Below, in pieces: positions 8,114 through 17,024 of a DNA stretch of 64,000 nucleotides (its first letter is position 1; every line of letters starts with the position of its first letter). Origin of the DNA: JAYPUA01 sp038133845 (GTDB lineage: Bacteria; SAR324; NAC60-12); the NCBI GenBank assembly GCA_038133845.1, contig JAYPUA010000013.1, forward strand, positions 10,029 through 74,028. The letters are read 5' to 3'. The position numbers and the translations under genes are program-made. The notes beneath the pieces were generated by a model. The model was not told the DNA's origin. It made no database searches and was given only the letters and a program-made list of their open reading frames with translations.

Positions 8114-10587
8114 GCCCGCACCCGCTCGGATTTCGGATCGTAGAAGGGGCGCAGGGACGCACGTACCGGATGCCGGGTTCCGGCAACCTCCACCTCCAGA
8201 GAGAGTGCGTCGAGCAGGGCTTGAGTGATGGGCTCTTCCAGGGTCAGGTAGCCCATCCCCAGGCAGGCTCCCACGGTGTGTCCGTACATCCCGGAGGTCG
8301 TCTCTCCAACGATCTTCCTGCCGAGCCAGACGGGTTCATTGTGGTAGAGCAGGGGCTCCGGGTCCTGCAGGGCCAGCTGAACCAGCCGCCGCTTCAGGGG
8401 ACCGGATTTTCGAACCCGCAACAGGGCCTCTCGTCCAAGGAAGCCTCCGGGCTTGTCCCACGCCACCGCAAAGCCAAGCCCGGCATGCAGTGGGGTGTCT
8501 TCATCCGCGATGTCGTGTCCGAAGTGACGGTAGCCCTTCTCCAGCCTCAGGGAGTTGAGGGCGTGGTAGCCGCACAGGCGCAGCCCGTGTTCCGGACCGT
8601 GGGCAACCAACATGTCAAACACCTGCTGAGCAAACTCGGTTGGCAGGTACAGCTCCCAGCCCAATTCTCCCACATAGGTCACCCGAAGCGCCCAGGCCTT
8701 GGCGTATCCGATCTCGATCTCCTGCGCGCTACCGAACGGGAAGCGGGCGTTTGACAGGTCGGCCGGTGTCAGTTGGGAGAGCAAGTCCCGGGAGTGGGGA
8801 CCCATCACGGAGAGGGTCGCCCATCCGGAGGTGACATCGGTCACCGTGCAGTAGGCCTCCTCCGGAATGTTTCGCTCCAGCCACATGCGGTCCCGCGTCT
8901 GGGTGGCCACAGAGCTGACGACCAGGAAGGTCTGCTCCTCCAGGCGAGTCACTGTGAGATCGGCCTCGAAGGTGCCGCGCTCATTGAGCCACGCCGTGTA
9001 GACCACCGTTCCGGGCGGGACCGCCACGTCGTTGGCACAGATGCGGTTCAGTACACGCTCGGCGTCTCGCCCCTGAACCAGAAACTTGGAGAAGGAGGAC
9101 TGGTCAAACAGCCCTACCGCCTCCCGCACGGCCTGATGCTCTGCCGCCGAGGCGGTGAACCAGTTCTGCCGACCATAGGTGTACTCGTAGCGAGGAGCGA
9201 CGCCTTCCGGGGCAAACCAGTTGGCCCGCTCCCATCCGGCAGCTTCGCCAAAGCAGGCCCCGGCGGAGGCCAACCGATCGTGCAGCACCGAGCGTCGAAC
9301 CCCTCGGGCCGTCTCCGGCTGCCGGTAGGGCCAGTGCATCGCGTAGAGCAGCCCGAGCCCCTCGACGGTGCGGTCGTGAAGGTAGCGCGCGTTGGACTGA
9401 AACGGCTGCATGCGGCGCAGGTCCACGTCCCACAGCTCCATCGGCGGGTGCCCCTGCAGGATCCACTCGGCCAGCACCTTCCCGGCTCCTCCTCCAGACT
9501 GAATGCCGATGGAGTTGAAGCCTGCCGCGACAAAGAAGTTCTTCAGCTCCGGTGCCGGGCCCAGCAGGTAGCGGTCGTCCGGGGTGAAGCTCTCCGGGCC
9601 GTTGAAAAAGAGCTGGATGCCTGCAGTCTCCAGGCGGGGAATGCGATGCAGCGCCTTTTCCATCACTGGACCGAAGTGCTCCCAGTCTTCAGCAAAGTGT
9701 CCAAAGGCAAAGTCTTCCGGGATGCTCTCCAGCGCACGGGGCTTGGCCTTGGGCTCAAAGCAGCCGACCAGCAGCTTCCCCGCCTCCTCCTTGTAGTAGC
9801 ACCAGCCTCCCGGGTCGCGCAGAACCGGGAGGTTCTCGGGGACGCCCATTGGCTCGGTCACGATGTAGAAGTGTTCGGCCGCATGCAGCGGGACACTGAC
9901 TCCGGCCATCTGTCCCACCCTGCGGGCCCAGAGTCCGGCACAGTTGACGACTACCTCAGCCCTTACGTCGCCCTGCGACGTCTGCACCCCGATGGCACGG
10001 CCACGCTCCTTGAGGATCCCGGTCACCTCCACCTCTTCCACAAGAGTGGCTCCACGCATCCGGGCACCCTTGGCCAGGGCGAGGGTCACATCGACAGGAT
10101 TGGTCTGCCCGTCCTTTGGCAGAAACACGGCGCCCACGACGTCCTCGATGTTCAACAGCGGGTGCCGCTCGGCAGCCTCTTGGGCAGAGATGACCTGCAC
10201 GTCCAGCCCGAAGCACTTGGCCATCGAGGCCCCGCGTCGCAGCTCCTCAAGGCGCTCCGCGTCGGTGGCCACCGAGATGGAACCGTTTTGCTTGAAACCG
10301 GTCCCCATCCCCGTCTCTGCCTCAAGTTGGGCATACAGGTCGCTGGTGTACTGCGCCAGCCGGGTCATGTTCTTGGTGGCCCGGAGTTGTCCGACGAGCC
10401 CGGCGGCGTGCCATGTCGTCCCGGAGGTGAACTGGCGACGCTCCAGAAGCAGGACCTCGGCGCATCCGAGGAGAGTGAGGTGGTAGGCCAGGCTGCAGCC
10501 GATCACGCCCCCTCCAATGATCACCACCTGTGTGGAGGAAGGCAAGGAAGGGGAGGGCCGTGATTCCACCGAAGAGGAGGCCGTCAT
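8110..10587 (-). CDS. FAD-dependent dimethylglycine/sarcosine dehydrogenase-like protein with GcvT domains
   Basis: An 825-residue two-part enzyme. Residues about 20-385 are a DAO-type FAD domain with GGGVIG at 25-30. The motif GTTWHAAGL has His60 at the position of the covalently flavinylated His of mitochondrial dimethylglycine and sarcosine dehydrogenases. Next comes an FAO-type middle domain (about 390-445). It is followed by a glycine-cleavage T-protein (GcvT) domain and its C-terminal barrel (about 450-815), which in the family hands the removed one-carbon unit to tetrahydrofolate. The likely reaction is oxidative N-demethylation of a methylated glycine; the exact substrate is uncertain. 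It is coupled to the downstream DMT exporter. Confidence 0.9.
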   Translation of the reverse strand: MTASSSVESRPSPSLPSSTQVVIIGGGVIGCSLAYHLTLLGCAEVLLLERRQFTSGTTWHAAGLVGQLRATKNMTRLAQYTSDLYAQLEAETGMGTGFKQNGSISVATDAERLEELRRGASMAKCFGLDVQVISAQEAAERHPLLNIEDVVGAVFLPKDGQTNPVDVTLALAKGARMRGATLVEEVEVTGILKERGRAIGVQTSQGDVRAEVVVNCAGLWARRVGQMAGVSVPLHAAEHFYIVTEPMGVPENLPVLRDPGGWCYYKEEAGKLLVGCFEPKAKPRALESIPEDFAFGHFAEDWEHFGPVMEKALHRIPRLETAGIQLFFNGPESFTPDDRYLLGPAPELKNFFVAAGFNSIGIQSGGGAGKVLAEWILQGHPPMELWDVDLRRMQPFQSNARYLHDRTVEGLGLLYAMHWPYRQPETARGVRRSVLHDRLASAGACFGEAAGWERANWFAPEGVAPRYEYTYGRQNWFTASAAEHQAVREAVGLFDQSSFSKFLVQGRDAERVLNRICANDVAVPPGTVVYTAWLNERGTFEADLTVTRLEEQTFLVVSSVATQTRDRMWLERNIPEEAYCTVTDVTSGWATLSVMGPHSRDLLSQLTPADLSNARFPFGSAQEIEIGYAKAWALRVTYVGELGWELYLPTEFAQQVFDMLVAHGPEHGLRLCGYHALNSLRLEKGYRHFGHDIADEDTPLHAGLGFAVAWDKPGGFLGREALLRVRKSGPLKRRLVQLALQDPEPLLYHNEPVWLGRKIVGETTSGMYGHTVGACLGMGYLTLEEPITQALLDALSLEVEVAGTRHPVRASLRPFYDPKSERVRA

Positions 10588-10669
10588 GGGGTTCCGGATG
10601 AGTGAGGTTTGGGGAGTTTGACCTCGAGGCCGTGGGGGCTCCGAAGCAGCATGAACCAGGGGGGAGGGG

Positions 10670-10698
10670 GGCTCCGAGGCCGTGGAGGCTTCGGAGCC
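10670..10698 (-). terminator. Hairpin downstream of rpsA, possible weak terminator
   Basis: The inverted repeat GGCTCCGA...TCGGAGCC has a 13-base loop and lies 9 bases beyond the rpsA stop. There is no clear U-tract on the leftward transcript, so termination by this element alone is doubtful. The 120-base spacer also carries a near-copy of one arm (GAGGCCGTGGGGGCTCCGAAG at about 10625). Confidence 0.35.
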
Positions 10699-10706
10699 AG
10701 AAAGGA

Positions 10707-12428
10707 TTAATCCTTGGACTCTTCTGCTTCAGCAGGAGCCTCTTCTTCTTCTGCTTCGGCGGAGGGCTCTTCCGGAGCATCATCCAGAGCCGGTGCAGCG
10801 ACACCGACCACTTCCAGGATGCTCAGGCCCAACCGGCGCTCTTCCGTGTCGATCTTGATCACGCGGGCGCGGACCTCGGTCCCGGCCGGATAGAACTCCT
10901 GCAGCTTGGCTTTCGGCACGGCGCTGTCGATCTCGGAGATGTGGACCAGCCCCTCGATGCCGTCGGAGATCTCCACGAAGATTCCGAAGTCGGTGATGTT
11001 CACCACGCTTCCGATCACCTCGGCATTGAGCGGGTAGCGCTCGTCGAGGTTCTTCCAGGGATCTTCGCTCAACTGCTTGATGCCCAAGGAGAGGCGCTCC
11101 TGAGAGACGTCGATGTTGAGGACCTTGACCTCTACCTCATCGCCCTTCTTGGCAACTTCCGAAGGCTTGCGCTGCCGCTGGGACCAGGAGATGTCGGAGA
11201 CATGCACCAACCCGTCGATGCCCTCGTCGAGTCCCACGAAGATCCCGAAGTCGGTGATGTTGCGAACCTTGCCCTTGACGATGCTGCCGATCGGGTAGCG
11301 CTCCATGGCAATCCGCCATGGATTCGGCTCGGCCTCCTTCATGGAGAGCGAGATGCGCTTGCGCTCCACGTCGAGGTCCTTGACTACGGCTTCGACTTCC
11401 TGTCCGAGCTGGACGATCTTGGAAGGGTGCCGCACCTTGCGGGTCCAGGACATCTCGGAGACGTGGATCAGCCCTTCGACCCCCGGCTCCAGCTCAATGA
11501 ACGCCCCATACTCGGTCAGGCTGACGATCTTTCCGCTGATCTTGGTTCCGGCCGGATACTTCTCGGCGACAGCGTCCCACGGGTTGGCAAATTTCTGCTT
11601 GAGGCCCAGCGAGACCTTCTGGTCTTCCGGGTAGAACTTGAGAACGATCACCTCGACCTCGTCCCCGATGCCAAACATCTCGGAGGGGTGAACAATCCGA
11701 CCCCAGGTCATGTCGGTGATGTGTAGCAGCCCGTCTACACCGCCCAGGTCGACAAACACTCCGTAGTCGGTGATGTTCTTGACGCTACCGACGATGAGAG
11801 CCCCCTCTTGAAGGATCTTGAGAGTCTCTTTGCGCTTCTCCTCGCGCTCGACCTCTAGCAGGGCCCGTCGGGAGAGGACGATGTTTCCGCGCTTCTGGTT
11901 GTATTTGAGGATCTTGAACTCGAAGCTCTCGCCCAGCAGCTTGTCGAGGTTGCGTACCGGACGCAGATCCACTTGGGAGCCGGGTAGGAACGCCTTGACG
12001 CCAATGTCCACCGACAGGCCGCCCTTGATGCGGTTGATGATCATTCCGCGGACGGTACCCTCTTCCTCGTAAATGGCCCCGATCTTCTCCCAGGTGCGCA
12101 TCTTCTCTGCCTTGCGCTTGGAGATCAACGGGACGCCATCATCCACTTCGAGGGCGTCGACGTACACTTCAACGGTGTCGCCAACCTCAACGCCCATCTC
12201 GCCTTCGGCGTCAAGGAATTCATCCGAAGGAACGAGGCAGTCGGCCTTGAAGCCGATGTCAACCGTGACAAACTCCTTGGAGATGTCGGTTACGGTTCCG
12301 TGGACGATGTCTTGTTCCTTGACCCCGAGCAGGGTCTCGTCATAGAGCGCGTCGAAGTCCTCGTTCTCCTCAAAGAAGATGATGGGCTCGAAGGATGGGG
12401 GGGATTCGAGGGAGTCGGTTGTGGCCAT
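10707..12428 (-). CDS. rpsA: 30S ribosomal protein S1
   Basis: S1 binds mRNA on the small ribosomal subunit and helps initiation on structured or weak-SD messages. The 573 residues contain six S1/OB repeats. The last four are close copies with core motifs such as NITDYGVFVDLGG, SLTEYGAFIELEPG, NITDFGIFVGLDEG and NITDFGIFVEISDG. This is the six-domain form usual in proteobacteria. The C-terminus is a very acidic tail (EAEEEEAPAEAEESKD). The ATG is preceded by GGAG at nine bases. The 292 bases upstream to the next gene hold no visible gene and probably the promoter. Confidence 0.97.
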   Translation of the reverse strand: MATTDSLESPPSFEPIIFFEENEDFDALYDETLLGVKEQDIVHGTVTDISKEFVTVDIGFKADCLVPSDEFLDAEGEMGVEVGDTVEVYVDALEVDDGVPLISKRKAEKMRTWEKIGAIYEEEGTVRGMIINRIKGGLSVDIGVKAFLPGSQVDLRPVRNLDKLLGESFEFKILKYNQKRGNIVLSRRALLEVEREEKRKETLKILQEGALIVGSVKNITDYGVFVDLGGVDGLLHITDMTWGRIVHPSEMFGIGDEVEVIVLKFYPEDQKVSLGLKQKFANPWDAVAEKYPAGTKISGKIVSLTEYGAFIELEPGVEGLIHVSEMSWTRKVRHPSKIVQLGQEVEAVVKDLDVERKRISLSMKEAEPNPWRIAMERYPIGSIVKGKVRNITDFGIFVGLDEGIDGLVHVSDISWSQRQRKPSEVAKKGDEVEVKVLNIDVSQERLSLGIKQLSEDPWKNLDERYPLNAEVIGSVVNITDFGIFVEISDGIEGLVHISEIDSAVPKAKLQEFYPAGTEVRARVIKIDTEERRLGLSILEVVGVAAPALDDAPEEPSAEAEEEEAPAEAEESKD

Positions 12429-12720
12429 GGCTACTTTCTCCGCTCACGCATGGCGCGGAACGGCAGGTTGAGGTTGAGAGATCAGGCTTCTTGGCGAAGC
12501 ACGGAAAAGCCTTAAATTGTAAAGGTATTCTTGAGGGGAAGTCAAAACGAATCCGTCGCCAAGTGATGCCTGACGCAAAAAGCACCAAGAGAAGGATGGT
12601 GAGACCCGTCGCCCTGAGGGCTGGATGAATTGACCGGGAGTTTTTTCGAGACCCTTTTAGCAGTCGCTGCCTCCCTGTTCACAGGCACAGGAGCGCTCGG
12701 ACAAACGCCTTGCCGGAGAG

Positions 12721-13755
12721 TCAGCTGGGGCTGAGGGCCTGCCGATAGGGAGTGGCGTCGAAGCCCAGGGGGCCGAAACGGGCGGTGGCCGCCTCCAGGC
12801 GTTGGGGAGTCCAATATGAGCTTCCCGGAGCCGGAAAGCCCAGAACGGTGCGCTGCTCGGGAGTGAGCCGCGCGATCAGGCGCTCGGTGGAGAGGTCCGG
12901 ACGGTACATCTTCCAGGCCCAGCCGGACTGGACGGTGCTGATCCACTCGCACTCGGCCTTGCGAAAGGTGAGGTTCTGAACGAGGCGCAAGGCCCCGGGC
13001 TGGAGAGGGGTCCCTCGATGCCAGAGGTCGTGGCGATAGAAGAGGACGGTTCCGGGCTCAAAGGCGGCATAGCGTTCTCGGGCATAAAGCCGCTCTCGAA
13101 AGCGGGCAACCTCCGGATGCTCCTGGGCAAGGAGCGCCTCGGTGGACTCCCGATCGTTGGTCCAGGGCAAGGCCCCCACTCCGGGCATTTGGGTGTAGGG
13201 GTAGACGTAGGCAGGGTCTTCACGACCGACTCTGGACACCAGCGCGGTCTCTCCTCCGCATTCGGAGTGATGGTCGTAGTACACGATCATCTCCACAGCC
13301 TCCGGTGCCTCCCACACCGGCGGATGCGTGAGGTAGTGGTTGGGATAGTCCATGTGAATGCGCTGATCCGAGTTGTCCCGGATGCCGCCTTGCTGAAGCC
13401 TGCGTCCAAACTTGGCCCAGAGGTCCGACTGTGAGAGGCGCAATGCACCAACCTCCACCTCCAGCAACTGGGCCACCGCGTGGAGCAGGTCCGGATGCAG
13501 CGTCAGGTCATCAAGGGGTTCAAGTCCGGAGGGAAACTCAAAGGCACCCATGCTTCCGAAGTCGGTCACCGCTTCCGGGTCTGGCGGAAGCAGCGGCTTC
13601 ACGGCCTGGCGAACAGCCTGCACTTCTGCAGGAGTGAAAAATTCCCGGATCAGGACAAACCCCTGCTCGCGCCAGGCTTGCACCTGGGCCAAGGTGAATC
13701 GATTCCCGGGACCTGCGGGTTCCGGAGCGACCAGGTGGTGGGCTTTGTCGCGCAT
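12721..13755 (-). CDS. Phytanoyl-CoA dioxygenase (PhyH) family protein
   Basis: A non-haem Fe(II)/2-oxoglutarate dioxygenase of 344 residues. The facial triad is visible as HMD (His134, Asp136) and His246 in LWHRGTP. Arg257 in GALRLVQN fits the 2-oxoglutarate-binding Arg. The family hydroxylates alkyl chains and many small molecules, so the true substrate is unknown here. It is the last gene of a five-gene leftward operon, 41 bases after pobA, so it may modify an aromatic or side-chain intermediate of that pathway. Confidence 0.85.
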   Translation of the reverse strand: MRDKAHHLVAPEPAGPGNRFTLAQVQAWREQGFVLIREFFTPAEVQAVRQAVKPLLPPDPEAVTDFGSMGAFEFPSGLEPLDDLTLHPDLLHAVAQLLEVEVGALRLSQSDLWAKFGRRLQQGGIRDNSDQRIHMDYPNHYLTHPPVWEAPEAVEMIVYYDHHSECGGETALVSRVGREDPAYVYPYTQMPGVGALPWTNDRESTEALLAQEHPEVARFRERLYARERYAAFEPGTVLFYRHDLWHRGTPLQPGALRLVQNLTFRKAECEWISTVQSGWAWKMYRPDLSTERLIARLTPEQRTVLGFPAPGSSYWTPQRLEAATARFGPLGFDATPYRQALSPS

Positions 13756-13796
13756 GAGGGGTGAATTCCTGAAAGTGGGGTCGAGTCAGCCGGGGC

Positions 13797-14975
13797 TCAG
13801 TAGGGGAGCCCAACGTAGTTCTCGGCGAGCGACTGAGAGGCCGCCTGAGAAGAGGTCAGGTAGTGCAACTCGGCCTCCTGAATCTTCTGTCCGAAGTCTC
13901 CTGTCTCCGGAAATCGATGCATCATGGTGGTCATCCACCAGGAGAAGCGGACGGCCTTCCAGACGCGAGCCAGGGCTTTCTCGGAGTAGGCGTTGATTCC
14001 GGCCTCCGAGCGCTCCTGGTAGAACTCGCAGAGGGCCTCAAAGAGGTAGTGGACGTCGCTGGCCGCGAGGTTGAGCCCCTTGGCCCCGGTGGGCGGGACG
14101 ATGTGGGCTGCATCGCCACAGGTGAACATCCGGCCGAAACGCATCGGCTCCGAGACGAACGAGCGCAGGGGGGCAATCGACTTCTCGATGGAGGGACCGG
14201 TGGTGACCGAGTCGGCAGCATCCTCCGGAAGCCTGCGACGCAGCTCATCCCAGAAGCGGTCATCCGACCACGCCTCGACCTTCTCCTCCAGCCCGCACTG
14301 GACGTAGTAGCGGCTCCGGGTATGCGAGCGCATGGAGCAAAGCGCAAATCCACGCGGGTGGTTGGCGTAGATGAGCTCGTGTGAGACCGGGGGCACATCG
14401 GCAAGAATCCCAAGCCACCCGAAGGGATAGACGCGTTCGTAGAGCCGGATCGCCTGTTCCGGAACCGACTTGCGGCTGACTCCGTGGAAGCCGTCACATC
14501 CGGCGATGAAGTCGCAGTCGACACGATGCGTGACCCCGTCTTTTTCAAAGCTGAGCCACGGGCCCTCGGTCTCAAAGTCATGAGGCTCCACGGCTTGGGC
14601 TTCGTAGATGCTGGGCGCTCCACAGGCCTCCCGGGCGTTCATCAGGTCCTTGGTCACTTCGGTTTGCCCGTAGACCATGACCGTCTTTCCTCCGGAGAGG
14701 GTCTTCAGGTCGATTCGGTGCCGCTCTCCATCAAAGGCGAGGTCGAAACCTTCGTGAATGAGCCCCTCGGCGTGCATGCGCTCGGCACACTGGGCACGCT
14801 CGAGCAACTCTGTGGCTCCCTGCTCCAAAACCCCTGCCCGGATGCGTCCCAGGACGTATTCCTGAGACTGGCGCTCCAGGATGAGGGTGGAGATTCCCTG
14901 GTGGTGGAGCAGCTGTCCCAGCAGGAGCCCGGCCGGTCCGGAGCCAATGATGGCCACTTGTACGCGGTGATTCAT
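13797..14975 (-). CDS. pobA: 4-hydroxybenzoate 3-monooxygenase (PobA)
   Basis: A single-component flavin hydroxylase turning 4-hydroxybenzoate into protocatechuate with NAD(P)H and O2. The 392 residues match the family length. Visible motifs are the FAD-binding GSGPAG (11-16), GRIRAGVLEQG, the DG motif CDGFHG (160-165), and GDAAHIVPPTGAKGLNLA near residue 288. The substrate pocket YANHPRGFALCSMRS places Tyr203, Ser214 and Arg216 where the Pseudomonas enzyme has Tyr201, Ser212 and Arg214. Agreement at these residues supports true 4-hydroxybenzoate specificity. No protocatechuate ring-cleavage genes are in the window. Confidence 0.93.
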   Translation of the reverse strand: MNHRVQVAIIGSGPAGLLLGQLLHHQGISTLILERQSQEYVLGRIRAGVLEQGATELLERAQCAERMHAEGLIHEGFDLAFDGERHRIDLKTLSGGKTVMVYGQTEVTKDLMNAREACGAPSIYEAQAVEPHDFETEGPWLSFEKDGVTHRVDCDFIAGCDGFHGVSRKSVPEQAIRLYERVYPFGWLGILADVPPVSHELIYANHPRGFALCSMRSHTRSRYYVQCGLEEKVEAWSDDRFWDELRRRLPEDAADSVTTGPSIEKSIAPLRSFVSEPMRFGRMFTCGDAAHIVPPTGAKGLNLAASDVHYLFEALCEFYQERSEAGINAYSEKALARVWKAVRFSWWMTTMMHRFPETGDFGQKIQEAELHYLTSSQAASQSLAENYVGLPY

Positions 14976-15036
14976 GATGTTTCTGTTGCAAGGGGTTCAG
15001 CGGGAGTCCTGACGTTGCAGAGGGTGAGGAGGCCGC

Positions 15037-16149
15037 TCAGGCTGCGCCCCACACCTCTTGGGCAACGTCTCGCACCAGCCTCAGTTTATCCGCCTGAGCC
15101 TCGACTGCAATGTCATTTCCGTGAACGGTGCTGGAGAACCCGCACTGCGGAGAGAGCGCCATCTGCTCCAGCGGCATGTAGGTGGCGGCTTCTTCGATCC
15201 GACGCTTCAGGTCGTCCTTGGACTCCATCTGCCCAAGCTTGGTGCTGACCAGACCGAGCACAACGGTCTTCCCGGCAGGCACGTGTCGCAGCGGAGCGAA
15301 GCCTCCGGAACGCTCGTCGTCATACTCCAGGAAATAGCCATCGACCTCCAACTCGTTGAACAGCACCTCGGCCACCGGCTCGTAGCCGCCTTCCGCGACC
15401 CAGGCGCTCTTGAAGTTCCCTCGGCAGAGGTGAATGCAGACGGTCAGGTTTTCCGGACGGTTGGCAATCGCAGCGTTGATCAAGCGGGCATAGCGTCGGG
15501 GCAACTCGTCCGGATCGTCTCCACGCTGGCGGGCGCCTTCACGCATCTTCGGGTCGCAGAGGTAGGCCAGGTTGGTGTCGTCCATCTGCACATAGGTCGC
15601 TCCGCGCTCGGCCAGCGACCTCAATTCGTCCTGATAGGCCTGTGCGACATCGGCATAGAAGACCTCCAGGTCTGGATACGCCTCTTCGCTGATGGCCTGC
15701 CGTCCGCCCCGGAAGTGCAGCATGGTGGGCGAGGGAATGGTAACCTTCGGCGTCCGGGAGGTCACGGAATGCAGGAAGTCAAAATCCGCTCCCTGAATGG
15801 AGCGCGCATGGCGGATGCGCCCCTTGACCTTCATCACTGGTGGAGCAAAGTCCACGGTGCCGTCGTTCTTCTTGAAGCTGACGTTGATCCCTCCTTCGGT
15901 GACCACACCTTCAAGCTGCGTCAGGAAGTCGGTGTGGAAGTAGGTCCGGCGGTATTCGCCATCCGTGATCCCCTGAAGGCCGAGGTCTTCCTGAAACTGG
16001 ACGATGTCCCGGATCGCTTGGTCTTCTACCTCCCTAAGCTTCTCGGCAGGGAGGTCGCCTTTGGAGAACTGTTCCCGGGCTTCCAGGAGAAACCTGGGGC
16101 GAAGAAAGCTGCCGACATGATCGGCGCGAAACGGAGGAGTCATGACCAT
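15037..16149 (-). CDS. Cobalamin-independent methionine synthase C-domain-like methyltransferase
   Basis: A 370-residue protein matching the catalytic C-terminal barrel of MetE but lacking its N-terminal domain, like the YxjG/YxjH family. Motifs include RADHVGSFLRP at the N-terminus, QMDDTNLAYL, CIHLCRGN (His/Cys zinc ligands) and LSPQCGFSST (second Cys ligand). It probably transfers a methyl group to a thiol through zinc. Its place between pobA and a class II aldolase in a catabolic operon suggests removing a methyl group from a substrate rather than making methionine; that is inference. Confidence 0.82.
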   Translation of the reverse strand: MVMTPPFRADHVGSFLRPRFLLEAREQFSKGDLPAEKLREVEDQAIRDIVQFQEDLGLQGITDGEYRRTYFHTDFLTQLEGVVTEGGINVSFKKNDGTVDFAPPVMKVKGRIRHARSIQGADFDFLHSVTSRTPKVTIPSPTMLHFRGGRQAISEEAYPDLEVFYADVAQAYQDELRSLAERGATYVQMDDTNLAYLCDPKMREGARQRGDDPDELPRRYARLINAAIANRPENLTVCIHLCRGNFKSAWVAEGGYEPVAEVLFNELEVDGYFLEYDDERSGGFAPLRHVPAGKTVVLGLVSTKLGQMESKDDLKRRIEEAATYMPLEQMALSPQCGFSSTVHGNDIAVEAQADKLRLVRDVAQEVWGAA

Positions 16150-16214
16150 TCCTTGAGGCTGATGAGTGGAGGAAGGACCTCGGGGGTCGTTTCATGAAGA
16201 GAACATTCCGGGAA

Positions 16215-16997
16215 TCAGAGCTTCCAGGTTGGATCTTTTTGATCCATCTGGCGCACGAGCGCCGGCCATTCAGGATGACGCACCTTGGCGCCGGCCTGTG
16301 CGGAGCCGCCTTCAAACTGCTCCCGGGTCTTGGCCATCACCGGGGCCGGGATGCGATTGAGCTGCCCGGCAGCCATCGCGCGTAGCTGCACCTCTGTGTT
16401 GCGGATGAATGCCAGGTGCCGCACAAAGGCCCAGGCACAGGAGGCACCTGCGGTAATGAGCCCGTGATTGCGCAGCACCAAGGTGTGGTTTTCGCTCCCC
16501 AGCGCCGCAGTGATCCGGGGGCCTTCGGAGCCGTCGAGGACGATGCCCTCGAAGTCGTGATAGCCCACGCGCTCAAAGAACTGGCACCCCTCCTGCGTTA
16601 CCGGAACCACATCCGTGGCCGTGGCACAGAGTGCCTGAGAGTAGGGCTCGTGCGTGTGCAGTACGCAGTGCAGGTCGGCTCGAGCCTTGTGGATGGTGGA
16701 GTGGATCAGGTATCCGGCCCGGTTCACCGGCCAGTCGCTCTCGCTGAGCTGGTTGCCGTCAATGTCGATCCGGATCAGGTCGGAGGCGCGCAGCTCGTCG
16801 TAGCGCACCCCGAACGGGTTGATCAGGAAGTGGTCGGTTCCGGGAATCCGGAGCGTGATGTGGTTATAGACCACGCTGGTCCATCTGTAGTGGTCCACCA
16901 GCCGGTAGCAGACCGCCAGCTCCAGCCGGGCATCCCACTCGGCTTCGCTCATTCCGGCAGGCGGATCAGGTTGGTCGACTTCAAAGGTGCGCTCCAT
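16215..16997 (-). CDS. Class II aldolase/adducin family protein
   Basis: A 260-residue protein with the AraD/FucA-like fold. Zinc ligands are suggested by HTHEPYS (about residues 113-119) and by LRNHGLI near 176. The upstream block NHITLRIPGTDHFLINPFG is typical of the family, which includes L-fuculose-phosphate and ribulose-phosphate aldolases/epimerases and many proteins of unknown substrate. The phosphate-binding pattern of true sugar-phosphate members is not obvious, so a carbonyl-acid substrate is possible. It is the second gene of the five-gene operon. Confidence 0.85.
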   Translation of the reverse strand: MERTFEVDQPDPPAGMSEAEWDARLELAVCYRLVDHYRWTSVVYNHITLRIPGTDHFLINPFGVRYDELRASDLIRIDIDGNQLSESDWPVNRAGYLIHSTIHKARADLHCVLHTHEPYSQALCATATDVVPVTQEGCQFFERVGYHDFEGIVLDGSEGPRITAALGSENHTLVLRNHGLITAGASCAWAFVRHLAFIRNTEVQLRAMAAGQLNRIPAPVMAKTREQFEGGSAQAGAKVRHPEWPALVRQMDQKDPTWKL

Positions 16998-17024
16998 GAG
17001 GCCTCGTCGGGAGAAGAAATGTTG

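Noticed and set aside
8773..10563. 596-codon plus-strand frame opposite the DMGDH-like gene
   Set aside because: It is a codon-phase shadow of a GC-rich gene. The translation is His/Gly/Leu-rich with no family motif, while the minus strand encodes a complete enzyme.
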